NCBI GenBank assembly: GCA_019114465.1
Contig: DXFM01000036.1
Coordinates: 1-64,000 of the forward strand
Source: Candidatus Lachnoclostridium avicola
Lineage (GTDB): Bacteria > Bacillota > Clostridia > Lachnospirales > Lachnospiraceae
Length of the DNA: 64,000 bases
Direction: 5' to 3'
Position 1 is the first letter of the stretch. Every line of letters starts with the position of its first letter. The position numbers were made by a program, and so were the translations under genes. This document shows, piece after piece, positions 1 through 5,710 of this stretch. Under the pieces are notes generated by a model. It saw only the letters and a list, made by a program, of their open reading frames with translations, ran no database searches and was not told the DNA's origin.

Positions 1-103
1 CATCAATTTTCTTCATCCCAAACGCGAAGATTAAATCGCATTCCCTCAGGTCCCTATCACAAATCTCTCCGTTGAGTTCTCCCCAGATTCTTCCTTTTAC
101 CAT
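1..103 (-). CDS. Hypothetical element protein, 5' part only
   Basis: Only the first 34 codons are in the window; the gene runs off the left edge. The start ATG (base 103) has a strong GAGGAGG-type ribosome binding site about 8 bases upstream. The readable start (MVKGRIWGELNGEICDRDLR) matches no family I can name. It is the fourth member of a tightly spaced leftward row (starts at 791, 498, 286, 103), so it is probably co-transcribed with the small phage-type genes above it. The frame is too short to judge function. Confidence 0.55.
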   Translation of the reverse strand, partial: MVKGRIWGELNGEICDRDLRECDLIFAFGMKKID

Positions 104-124
104 TGACTTATCCTCCTCAAATCG

Positions 125-286
125 CTAAAATGAAATTGACTTATCTTTACTCATGGCCCTGACCGGTTGCCGCCGGCGGGCCTTTTTCATGGCCTGCATG
201 GCCTGTCCGCGGCCGTTGCCCCAGCCGTAGGGGTTTAAGCCCAGCCGCGCCCCGGCCCGCAGGGTGCCGTTCTTCCGCTTGCTCAT
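125..286 (-). CDS. Small basic hypothetical protein (53 aa)
   Basis: A 53-residue protein rich in Lys, Arg and Gly (MSKRKNGTLRAGARLGLNPY at the start, a KKARRRQ cluster near residue 34). I chose the ATG at 286 because GAGGAGGTGA lies just upstream; a longer open frame to 379 has no ribosome binding site and overlaps the gene before it. The charge would suit nucleic acid binding, but no family is recognised. Such short basic proteins are common in early regions of Firmicutes prophages and integrative elements, which fits the neighbours. Confidence 0.6.
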   Translation of the reverse strand: MSKRKNGTLRAGARLGLNPYGWGNGRGQAMQAMKKARRRQPVRAMSKDKSISF

Positions 287-300
287 GTGGTCACCTCCTC

Positions 301-498
301 TCATACTGGCACATTGGCCAGCACATAGCCCAGCGCCATAGCCAGTACCAAAATAATCACCAACATCGCCCGGCACCACTCGCGGGCCTCATCCCGCTGT
401 GCCAGCGCGTCGTCCCGTTCAGCGCGGAGCCGGCCTGCACGCTTGTCCATCATCTTCCATTCCTGTTGGATAACAGACAATCCTACTCTCTCCTCCAT
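301..498 (-). CDS. Small coiled-coil membrane protein (65 aa)
   Basis: A 65-residue protein with a charged, heptad-like helix (about residues 10-42, rich in Arg, Glu, Asp, Ala) followed by one hydrophobic segment (about 44-62) and a very short tail. This resembles small phage membrane proteins that carry one coiled coil and one anchor; the function is unknown. The start at 498 is set by GGGGAGGTGATC upstream; the longer open frame to 684 runs inside the regulator gene and is not likely used. It lies 5 bases downstream of the XRE gene and 14 bases before the next small gene, so all four probably share a transcript. Confidence 0.65.
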   Translation of the reverse strand: MEERVGLSVIQQEWKMMDKRAGRLRAERDDALAQRDEAREWCRAMLVIILVLAMALGYVLANVPV

Positions 499-503
499 AC
501 AGA

Positions 504-791
504 TCACCTCCCCAAAATGAAATCTCGAATCTCTGACGTTGTCAGATCCCGCCCCAGCACAATACTTGCTGCCTGAATCGGCGAAAACTTGAGTGCCCGG
601 CTTACGGTCTGAAGCTCCCGAAGTGTGAAAGTCTCTGGTCGCTTCTTTTTGTTCCTTACGGTGTCCGGAACCACTCCCAAACACTTAGCAAGACCGGCGT
701 CGTCGATTCCTTGCCGCTCCTGGTTTCCTGCGATACAAGCCCGCACAATGCGATTGCGTTCTTCCTGATCGGATGGTTTTAATTTTGGCAT
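504..791 (-). CDS. XRE/Cro-type helix-turn-helix regulator (95 aa)
   Basis: A small DNA-binding protein. The central part (about residues 30-50, DDAGLAKCLGVVPDTVRNKK) reads as a helix-turn-helix of the Cro/C1 type, followed by a helix containing FTLRELQTVSRALKFSP, typical of phage regulators. The ATG at 791 has AAAGGAGAG upstream; the open frame continues to 887 but without a start signal. It heads the leftward small-gene row and is transcribed away from the membrane protein at 888, so it may control both through the 96-base gap between them. Target and role are inferred from position only. Confidence 0.7.
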   Translation of the reverse strand: MPKLKPSDQEERNRIVRACIAGNQERQGIDDAGLAKCLGVVPDTVRNKKKRPETFTLRELQTVSRALKFSPIQAASIVLGRDLTTSEIRDFILGR

Positions 792-887
792 ATGGTCACT
801 CTCCTTTCTCTTCTGGCGCTTTCTCTTCTCTAGTGATATACTCTCTTTACAAGCCCCACTAGGGCAATCGAAAAGGGGAGTATACAT
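792..887. promoter_or_regulatory. Divergent intergenic region with inverted repeat
   Basis: The gap separates the leftward XRE gene from the rightward membrane-protein gene, so it must hold both promoters. CTAGTG (830-835) and CACTAG (857-862) form a 6-base inverted repeat around the middle and could be an operator for the adjacent XRE protein. I could not assign clear -35/-10 pairs. Confidence 0.35.
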
Positions 888-1385
888 ATGGAATTATTTG
901 AATGGCTTACAAAAGATAACGTCACTTTTGTTCTTTCTATTATTAGCTTTATAGGCACCGCTTCAGGATGGGGATATTTCTGGCTCACTACTCACAAGAA
1001 ACTGTCCATGAAAATTTCCGATTATAATTGGAATTCTAAGGGGCTTCTTGTGTATTTCCAGATAACCAATCATTCTCGAATCCCCATCGCAATCAATGAC
1101 ATCTCTGTCATAATCGATCAGCACGAGTTCCACTGTGCTGAAATTCCCACAAAGGTACTGGAAACTACTCGTCGCATCGGAAAAGAGGTTATTTCCAGAA
1201 ATGAATTTTTCTCCGTAGCTTTTCCCCTTAACCTTTCTGCCCTTTGCGGAGCTCATGGGTATCTGTATTTCCGCTTTGAGCCAGAAATGTTTCAACCTGC
1301 TCCCAGTAAGGCTTATTTTGTAGTTCGCACCAATCGTGGTAAAGCATGGAAAACTTTATTACCACTTGAGAAGGTGCTCCATTAA
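888..1385 (+). CDS. Membrane-anchored hypothetical protein (165 aa)
   Basis: A 165-residue protein with one N-terminal hydrophobic segment (about residues 10-34) and a following domain of about 125 residues rich in beta-strand-like stretches (LLVYFQITNHSRIPIAINDI, then GYLYFRFEP). The pattern resembles small proteins with one anchor and an Ig-like or immunity-like soluble part; I do not recognise a named family. It starts at an ATG preceded by AAAAGGGGAG. It stands alone, oriented opposite to its element neighbours, as lysogenic-conversion or superinfection-exclusion genes often do; that role is inference only. Confidence 0.65.
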   Translation: MELFEWLTKDNVTFVLSIISFIGTASGWGYFWLTTHKKLSMKISDYNWNSKGLLVYFQITNHSRIPIAINDISVIIDQHEFHCAEIPTKVLETTRRIGKEVISRNEFFSVAFPLNLSALCGAHGYLYFRFEPEMFQPAPSKAYFVVRTNRGKAWKTLLPLEKVLH

Positions 1386-1429
1386 CATAAAATACATTTT
1401 CCAGAATCTCTCCAATTTCCGTTTTCCTC

Positions 1430-1666
1430 TCACTCTCCTTTCTTTTTATTTCTACTTTTAGTAGAATAACAGGGTAAAAAAATATAGTCCTGCGGAATTC
1501 CATATAATCTCGACATCATCTCCATTTCAGGTATTCCCGGAATAACCTTTCCCTTTTCCCAATTTACTACCGTAGATTTGCTTACCTTCATAGCTTTTGC
1601 GGTATCTTCTTGAGTCATTTTAGCATTTACTCTGGCCGCCGCAAGGCTGATCTGAAACTCGGCCAA
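1430..1666 (-). CDS. XRE-family regulator, Cro-like partner of the switch (78 aa)
   Basis: A compact helix-turn-helix protein: residues about 6-60 match the XRE fold (MTQEDTAKAMKVSKSTVVNW, then the typical WEKGK turn and a C-terminal YGIPQDYIFL). It uses a TTG start (1664-1666) with GCGAGGTGA upstream. Its promoter on the minus strand is an exact consensus (TTGACA, 17 bases, TATAAT at 1693-1721) and carries an operator-like site in the spacer. Together with the divergent repressor at 1803 it forms a C1/Cro-like switch. A perfect 17-base palindrome, TTCTACTTTTAGTAGAA (1450-1466), lies in its own 3' end and may be one more operator. Confidence 0.8.
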   Translation of the reverse strand: MAEFQISLAAARVNAKMTQEDTAKAMKVSKSTVVNWEKGKVIPGIPEMEMMSRLYGIPQDYIFLPCYSTKSRNKKKGE

Positions 1667-1692
1667 CTATATCACCTCGCTTTCTTTCCCAC

Positions 1693-1780
1693 ATTATATT
1701 CTACTTTTTGTAAACTGTCAATACTTTTTGTAGAATAAATATAACTTTAGTATTGTGTTTTTTCTACTTTCTGTTATACT
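1693..1780. promoter_or_regulatory. Divergent promoters with three operator-like repeats
   Basis: The minus promoter for the 1430-1666 regulator is TTGACA (complement of 1716-1721), 17 bases, TATAAT (complement of 1693-1698). The plus promoter for the repressor at 1803 is probably TTGTGT (1753-1758), 16 bases, TATACT (1775-1780). Three related sites lie across them: 1699-1714 (TTCTACTTTTTGTAAA), 1722-1735 (TACTTTTTGTAGAA) and 1762-1777 (TTCTACTTTCTGTTAT). They share the half-site TTCTACTTT/GTAGAA that makes a perfect palindrome at 1450-1466. This arrangement is what a lysogenic switch needs; binding is inferred. Confidence 0.7.
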
Positions 1781-1802
1781 ATAAACATAGGAGGTATTCA
1801 TT

Positions 1803-2264
1803 ATGTCAGACGAAACGTACAAAAAAATATTCTCCCAAAATTTGAATTATTATATGAGCTTAAATAGAAAAACTCAAAGCGATATTATTAATGACTTAGG
1901 CTATAATAAATCAGCCGTTTCCACATGGTGTAATGGTACCCGTTTGCCCAGAATGGATAAGGTGGATGCTTTAGCAAAATATTTTGGAATTAATCGTTCT
2001 GATTTGATAGAAGAAAAGAATCAACATGAGCAAAACCTTCTTTCAGCTCGCGATGAGCGTGACATCAGCCGGAGACTGGAAAAAACCCTGGACGATCTGG
2101 AAAATCAACAGGATGCCCTGATGTTTGATGGCGCTCCTATGGACGATCAGACCAGGGAGCTGCTGAAAGCCAGTCTGGAGAACAGCATCCGGATCGCAAA
2201 GATCAACGCAAAAAAATTTACCCCTAAAAAATATCTTCACACGAACGAAAAACAAGGGGAGTGA
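1803..2264 (+). CDS. C1-like XRE repressor of the integrated element
   Basis: A 153-residue protein: an N-terminal XRE helix-turn-helix (about residues 8-65, TQSDIINDLGYNKSAVSTWC followed by NGTRLPRMDKVDALAKYFGI), then a charged linker and a helical C-terminal part without the Ser/Lys peptidase motifs of LexA-type repressors. The ATG follows AGGAGGTATTC. The downstream gene overlaps its stop by four bases (GTGA) and encodes an ImmA/IrrE-type metallopeptidase. In ICEBs1 and related elements such a peptidase cleaves the partner repressor to induce excision, so this is probably the repressor kept in check by that route. Confidence 0.85.
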   Translation: MSDETYKKIFSQNLNYYMSLNRKTQSDIINDLGYNKSAVSTWCNGTRLPRMDKVDALAKYFGINRSDLIEEKNQHEQNLLSARDERDISRRLEKTLDDLENQQDALMFDGAPMDDQTRELLKASLENSIRIAKINAKKFTPKKYLHTNEKQGE

Positions 2265-2701
2265 TTTTGTTGGACATCAGACGGGAAGTTGCCTATTTAA
2301 AACGATATTATAAAACGGATGATCCTTTTGATGTGATTGCCTATAAAAAAATCCTGCTGCTATATGAGGACTTAGGAAGTATCAATGGATACTATAGTCT
2401 TATACTCCGTCAGAAACAGATCCACATAAATCGTAACCTGTCCTGCTCTCAGCAGCGCTTCACCGCTACTCATGAGCTGGGGCATGCCATCCTGCATCCG
2501 AAAGCCAATACGCCATTCCTGCTTGCCAATACCTATCAATCTGTGGACCGGCTGGAAATCGAGGCAAATAAGTTTGCTGTTGAGTTTTTAATATCTGATG
2601 ATGATCTGTGGGAATGTATGCGCTGCCGTGATTTTTCAATAGAACAGACAGCCAGGTATCTGGGATACCATAAAAAGCTGATAGAATTGAGGTTGAAATA
2701 A
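2261..2701 (+). CDS. ImmA/IrrE-type metallopeptidase (anti-repressor)
   Basis: A 146-residue protein with the zinc peptidase motif HELGHAILH (about residue 71) and a downstream glutamate-rich helix (DRLEIEANKFAVEFLI) supplying the usual third ligand, the signature of the ImmA/IrrE (peptidase M78) family. Family members in mobile elements cleave the cognate XRE repressor after DNA damage or cell signals. The start is a GTG at 2261 overlapping the repressor stop, with AAGGGGA upstream, so the two are translationally coupled. A hairpin GCTGCCC/GGGCAGC (2709-2731) follows directly and may end the transcript. Confidence 0.85.
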   Translation: MILLDIRREVAYLKRYYKTDDPFDVIAYKKILLLYEDLGSINGYYSLILRQKQIHINRNLSCSQQRFTATHELGHAILHPKANTPFLLANTYQSVDRLEIEANKFAVEFLISDDDLWECMRCRDFSIEQTARYLGYHKKLIELRLK

Positions 2702-2708
2702 TTCTTAA

Positions 2709-2731
2709 GCTGCCCGGTCTTCCAGGGCAGC
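2709..2731 (+). terminator. Hairpin after the repressor/peptidase operon
   Basis: GCTGCCC and GGGCAGC form a 7-base-pair stem with a 9-base loop eight bases after the peptidase stop. There is no clear U-run, so it may be a weak terminator or an mRNA-stabilising hairpin. Confidence 0.4.
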
Positions 2732-2820
2732 TCCGTACCTTGACAATAATATACTTACCCAGGGGACCGAAGGGGCGATTACGTCAGCCGCCGAACTGCA
2801 TAGGAAGGAGGCTGGTGCTT

Positions 2821-2907
2821 ATGGTTACTTATGATGAACTCTTCACCTTTGTGACTATGCTTTGCGCGGTAATAACTCTTGTTGTTTACATACAACGCAA
2901 AAAGTAG
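2821..2907 (+). CDS. Holin-like type I toxin peptide (28 aa)
   Basis: The frame encodes MVTYDELFTFVTMLCAVITL followed by VVYIQRKK and stop: a short start, one membrane helix (about residues 7-24) and a basic tail, the layout of the putative holin-like toxin family that includes TxpA and BsrG. AAGGAGG (2805-2811) is the ribosome binding site; upstream CAGCC (2785-2789) can pair with GGCTG (2810-2814) and would partly hide it, as in other type I toxins. The stop codon lies inside the 5' arm of a strong bidirectional terminator, and a consensus promoter on the other strand faces it, giving the antisense partner. Toxicity is inferred from family and layout. Confidence 0.8.
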   Translation: MVTYDELFTFVTMLCAVITLVVYIQRKK

Positions 2908-2992
2908 CGCCCTCGCTCTGGTAAAGTAAGGCGCTACTTTTAGGCTAATACTTCCGGCGGCTAGGTGTACTCTAGCTTTCGGTTCTCTTGTT
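2895..2992 (-). ncRNA. Antisense RNA antitoxin (predicted)
   Basis: A transcript from the minus-strand promoter at 2999-3027 would start near 2992 and end at the terminator around 2900, giving an RNA of roughly 95 nucleotides that overlaps the 3' end of the toxin mRNA. This is the tail-to-tail geometry of TxpA/RatA and related type I systems. The promoter and terminator are seen in the sequence; the RNA itself and its function are inferred. Confidence 0.65.
2900..2941. terminator. Strong bidirectional terminator shared by toxin mRNA and antisense RNA
   Basis: AAAAGTAGCGCC (2900-2911) pairs perfectly with GGCGCTACTTTT (2930-2941), a 12-base-pair stem with an 18-base loop. The A/T ends make it work on both strands. 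It overlaps the last codons of the toxin, so both RNAs would end within the region where they pair. Confidence 0.85.
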
Positions 2993-2998
2993 AAGTAT

Positions 2999-3027
2999 AT
3001 TATATGTCATATTCAACGAAATGTCAA
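2999..3027 (-). promoter_or_regulatory. Consensus promoter for the antisense RNA
   Basis: On the minus strand TTGACA (complement of 3022-3027), a 17-base spacer and TATAAT (complement of 2999-3004) are exact matches to the sigma-A consensus. No open frame follows it leftwards, so it probably makes a non-coding RNA. Confidence 0.8.
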
Positions 3028-3042
3028 ATATACCATACATTA

Positions 3043-3108
3043 TATAACCATTTTAGTAAAGCTAACAATATGGTTATAATTGACATCGAAGTAAATGTAT
3101 GATAGTGT
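3043..3108 (+). promoter_or_regulatory. Inverted repeat and possible rightward promoter
   Basis: TATAACCA (3043-3050) and TGGTTATA (3071-3078) form an 8-base inverted repeat between the antisense-RNA promoter and a rightward promoter-like pair, TTGACA (3080-3085), 17 bases, TAGTGT (3103-3108). ATGTCAA (3021-3027) and TTGACAT (3080-3086) mirror each other, so the two promoters are arranged back to back around the repeat. It may be an operator for one of the element's regulators. Confidence 0.4.
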
Positions 3109-3114
3109 ATGAGT

Positions 3115-3193
3115 GCAGAGAGTTTAAATAATTTCTGTGCAATCGCATATATCTGGAACGTACTCCGGTGTCCTTCGGGTCCGGAGTCTTTTT
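3115..3193 (+). ncRNA. Possible small RNA between promoter and terminator
   Basis: A rightward promoter-like pair ends at 3108 and a good intrinsic terminator (ACTCCGG 3162-3168, CCGGAGT 3181-3187, then TCTTTTT) follows after about 75 bases, with no convincing coding frame between. The layout fits a small RNA of about 80 nucleotides. The -10 box is poor, so this is tentative. Confidence 0.35.
3162..3193 (+). terminator. Intrinsic terminator upstream of the integrase
   Basis: ACTCCGG/CCGGAGT with a short loop containing CCTTCGGG, followed by TCTTTTT. It would end transcripts from the left before the integrase gene, whose own promoter must then lie in 3194-3400. Confidence 0.7.
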
Positions 3194-3250
3194 ATATAAG
3201 TCAACTATTTCCAAAATGGAAACAATTGATACTAATCACGCTATATATGC

Positions 3251-3283
3251 AAAAACCGCCCGGTGTTACCAGCACCGAACGGC
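3251..3283 (-). terminator. Hairpin with U-run on the minus strand
   Basis: CCGCCCGGTG pairs with CACCGAACGG (with small mismatches), and the minus-strand copy is followed by TTTTT (complement of 3251-3255). It would stop leftward transcription coming from the integrase side. The rest of 3194-3400 holds no gene I can support. Confidence 0.45.
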
Positions 3284-3412
3284 TTTCACATAGATTATCT
3301 CTTACCGGATCGCTCCAGAAGATATAATCAGCATCAACACCTGAATTATATCATTCCTGAAGCGTCCTGGCAAGGGGCGTATTTTTTATACTCATTTTTA
3401 GGAGGAATGATT

Positions 3413-4459
3413 ATGGCAAAAGCGAAGAAACTCCCATCCGGATCCTGGCGCTGTCTGGCATATGACTACACGGATCAGAATGGAAAAAGGCACTACGAAT
3501 CTTTTACAGCCCCCACCAGAAAAGAGGCGGAATTATTAGCCGCCGAATTTTCAGCTAACAAGGGAAATGCTAAGCGCCCTGAAAATATGACCATTTACGA
3601 AATCATAGACAAATACATACAGCTAAAACAAGGCGTTCTGTCTCCCACCACTGTGCGTACCTATAAAAGCGCTAGGAGAACTCATTTTAAGGATCTGGGT
3701 GATATTTCTATCCGCGATATTTCCAACACAAGCATTCAGGCATGGATCAGCGGCCTCTCGATAAGGCTAGAGCCTAAAACAGTGCGGAATACCTATGGAC
3801 TGCTGGTAGCCGCCTTAAATATGTTTCGTCCTGATTTTCGAGTAAAGGTCCAGCTTCCTCAGAAAAAAGCGTCTCAGTTCTATACTCCTTCAGATCAGGA
3901 CATCGAAAAACTTTTGGCGCAGATCGAGGGAACAGATCTGGAAATTGCGGTGCTCCTGGCGGCCTTTGGTACTCTCCGAAGAGGAGAAATCTGCGCCCTG
4001 ACTGATCAGGATGTGCTTAAAAGGGCCATACGAATCAATAAATCCTATGTTCGCGATGAAAACAATAACTGGATCATTAAAGAACCCAAAAATTTTTCCA
4101 GCAATCGAACCGTTGAACTGCCGGATTTCGTTATGGATAAAATCAGGCCAATAAGGGGACCACTGGTCAATCTGCACCCTGATGCGCTTTCAGAACAATT
4201 TCGCAGAGCCGTGAAAAAATCCGGCTTGCCAAAATTCCGGTTTCACGACTTACGTCATTATTCTGCCAGCATCATGCACGCTATTGGTGTGCCCGACCAA
4301 TACATCATGCAACGTGGCGGTTGGGCATCTGATCATGTAATGAAATCGGTATATCGAAATGTCATTGATGCGGAAGCGGCCCGACAAAACAAGAAAATTT
4401 TAGACCACTTTAATAACATGCAACACGAAATGCAACACAAAAAGGGGAAAGTGCTGTAA
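3413..4459 (+). CDS. Tyrosine recombinase (integrase) of the element
   Basis: A 348-residue site-specific recombinase. The N-terminal part has an AP2-like arm-binding region (SGSWRCLAYDYTDQNGKRHY), then a SAM-like core-binding domain (about residues 60-145) and the catalytic domain. The catalytic residues are visible: Arg in GTLRRGEICAL, His and Arg in FHDLRHYSAS, the RGGW segment, and the nucleophile Tyr in SVYRNV. The start at 3413 is favoured by GGAGGA seven bases upstream; an ATG at 3407 is too close. The gene ends 30 bases before a tRNA-3'-end-like site, the usual place for an integrase next to att. Its C-terminus has the repeated MQHEMQH motif, which reappears just outside the element. 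Confidence 0.93.
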   Translation: MAKAKKLPSGSWRCLAYDYTDQNGKRHYESFTAPTRKEAELLAAEFSANKGNAKRPENMTIYEIIDKYIQLKQGVLSPTTVRTYKSARRTHFKDLGDISIRDISNTSIQAWISGLSIRLEPKTVRNTYGLLVAALNMFRPDFRVKVQLPQKKASQFYTPSDQDIEKLLAQIEGTDLEIAVLLAAFGTLRRGEICALTDQDVLKRAIRINKSYVRDENNNWIIKEPKNFSSNRTVELPDFVMDKIRPIRGPLVNLHPDALSEQFRRAVKKSGLPKFRFHDLRHYSASIMHAIGVPDQYIMQRGGWASDHVMKSVYRNVIDAEAARQNKKILDHFNNMQHEMQHKKGKVL

Positions 4460-4489
4460 GATCAAGGACTTTCCCATGATACAGGCGGG

Positions 4490-4509
4490 TTCGATTCCTA
4501 TCAGGTGCA
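4490..4509 (+). other. Attachment site resembling a tRNA 3' end
   Basis: TTCGATTCCTATCAGGTGCA looks like the T-loop (TTCGATT), the 3' T-stem (CCTAT), the 3' acceptor strand (CAGGTGC) and the discriminator A of a tRNA. The bases before it (GCGGG) do not pair well with CCTAT, so it is not a complete tRNA but the duplicated 3' end left at one end of an element; the intact tRNA would then be at the other end, left of this window. ATCAGG pairs with a downstream CCTGAT (4522-4527) after a T-rich loop, possibly the original tRNA terminator. Confidence 0.55.
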
Positions 4510-4528
4510 TTTTTTATTTTGCCTGATG

Positions 4529-4684
4529 ATGCAGGGAGTTTGGCGGAACCCCTTGTATTATCAGGCTTTTTCATGGGATGATTTTTGGGATATGCCGGTG
4601 ATTTTTCAAAAAATCCGGTCTTTTTACGAAACTATGCAGCACGAAATGCAGCACCCCTTCCTGCCGCCAGTGTCGGAGCGGTAA
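4529..4684 (+). pseudogene. Relic sharing an integrase C-terminus
   Basis: A 51-codon frame directly after the att-like site contains MQHEMQH (4634-4654). The same seven residues end the intact integrase, and the two stretches share 19 of 21 bases. The upstream 35 codons have no clear similarity and no ribosome binding site is seen. I read it as the worn 3' end of an earlier element's integrase left beside the same site. The alternative is chance similarity in a random frame. Confidence 0.45.
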
Positions 4685-4728
4685 CATCGGCGTTATAGTA
4701 TGGCCGCGGTTATTCCGCAATGAGAAAA

Positions 4729-4752
4729 GGCCCCGGGATCTCTCCCGGGGCC
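4729..4752 (-). terminator. Terminator of the NagB-family gene
   Basis: GGCCCCGGG (4729-4737) and CCCGGGGCC (4744-4752) form a perfect 9-base-pair stem; on the minus strand it is followed by TTTTC. It lies 35 bases after the stop of the gene at 4788-5504. Confidence 0.75.
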
Positions 4753-4787
4753 GCTGTCTCACCGCCGATTGTTTTTCTTTTTAATTT

Positions 4788-5504
4788 TTACAGTCTGTCA
4801 TAGTGATCCTTCAGCAGGGAAGCCGCGTCCTTGTCGCAGATCACGGTGAAGTTGGGATGAAGTTTTAATACGGTGGACGGGATCTCATTGCTCACCGGCT
4901 CTTCGATGAATTTCTTTAAGATCTCCGCTTTCTCCCTGCCGTTTACGATCATCACCAGATGTTTCACCCGCATCAGGCTCTTCGGGCCCATGGTCAGGGA
5001 ATAGGTCTGATTGGGGCGCTCCGGATAGGTGGGATTCACAGCCCGCTTCTCCTCCACAGACACCCGGTAGGTATAGCTGTCCAGAGGCGTGCATCTGGGG
5101 CAGTTTCCGCAGAAATGGCCGTCCCAGCCCAGTCCGATCACCATCACGTCGATGCCGCCGGCCTGGCGGATCTCATCGTCAAAAGTCTCCCAGTTATCCA
5201 GCGTGGGAATGTGAATGCGGTCATCGGGAATATTAGCCGGAGTGAAAAACAGCTCGTGCATCTCCTCCCAGTTTCCGCCGTGCTCTTCCCCGTCCTTTGG
5301 GCCGTCATCAAACAGATAATACTGAATATCTTTAAACTTTTCCTGATCCTTTACCAGAGGAACCATCAGCTGATACATGGTTCTGGGGGAGCGTCCGGAG
5401 GTCAGGGAGATATTCACCCGCTTGTCCTGCATCATAGCCCCCAGCAGAATGTACATGGCGCTCTCGCTCATCTTCTGTTCGTTTTCTTCAATGATTAATT
5501 TCAC
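4788..5504 (-). CDS. Glucosamine-6-phosphate isomerase/6-phosphogluconolactonase family protein
   Basis: A 238-residue cytosolic enzyme of the NagB/RpiA/CoA-transferase fold. Family features seen are the N-terminal phosphate-binding turn NISLTSGRSPRTMYQLM, the YYLFDD segment and the catalytic-loop region VMVIGLGWDGHFCGN, which corresponds to the GIGxDGHIAFNEP motif of NagB but lacks the NEP end. True GlcN6P deaminase activity is therefore uncertain and another amino-sugar or sugar phosphate may be the substrate. A GTG start at 5504 with GGAGGA upstream gives a typical length; the longer frame to 5723 passes over the promoter. A consensus promoter lies at 5541-5569 and a terminator follows the stop. 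Confidence 0.8.
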   Translation of the reverse strand: MKLIIEENEQKMSESAMYILLGAMMQDKRVNISLTSGRSPRTMYQLMVPLVKDQEKFKDIQYYLFDDGPKDGEEHGGNWEEMHELFFTPANIPDDRIHIPTLDNWETFDDEIRQAGGIDVMVIGLGWDGHFCGNCPRCTPLDSYTYRVSVEEKRAVNPTYPERPNQTYSLTMGPKSLMRVKHLVMIVNGREKAEILKKFIEEPVSNEIPSTVLKLHPNFTVICDKDAASLLKDHYDRL

Positions 5505-5540
5505 AAAAATGTCCTCCCATCTTTTCCTTATTTTAGTAAA

Positions 5541-5569
5541 AATATACAATATACAGATGGGGCTGTCAA
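5541..5569 (-). promoter_or_regulatory. Consensus promoter for the NagB-family gene
   Basis: Minus strand TTGACA (complement of 5564-5569), 17-base spacer, TATATT (complement of 5541-5546), about 37 bases upstream of the GTG start. Confidence 0.75.
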
Positions 5570-5710
5570 GAGATTTTCTCTCTTTTTTGGGAATTTTACA
5601 TGACTTTCTCTTTCCTCCCCCAAGGGTCTGTGATACAATGAAACCAAGTGCGGCGGGAATGCTGTGAAAGGGCTTTCCCCGCCGGAAATCAATGCTTATT
5701 GGAGGTTCGT

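Noticed and set aside
1228-1503. A 91-codon minus-strand frame between the two element genes
   Set aside because: It overlaps the ends of two better supported genes and has no ribosome binding site; the protein has no recognisable motif.
3109-3327. A 72-codon frame starting at ATG 3109
   Set aside because: It runs through an intrinsic terminator and a second hairpin and has no ribosome binding site; a non-coding RNA fits better.
4470-4530. A complete tRNA at the element boundary
   Set aside because: Only the 3' third of a tRNA can be drawn; the T-stem 5' side does not pair and there is no anticodon arm.
4571-4762. A 63-codon minus-strand frame between the integrase and the NagB-family gene
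   Set aside because: It covers the GC-rich terminator hairpin and the integrase relic, with no start signal or family similarity.
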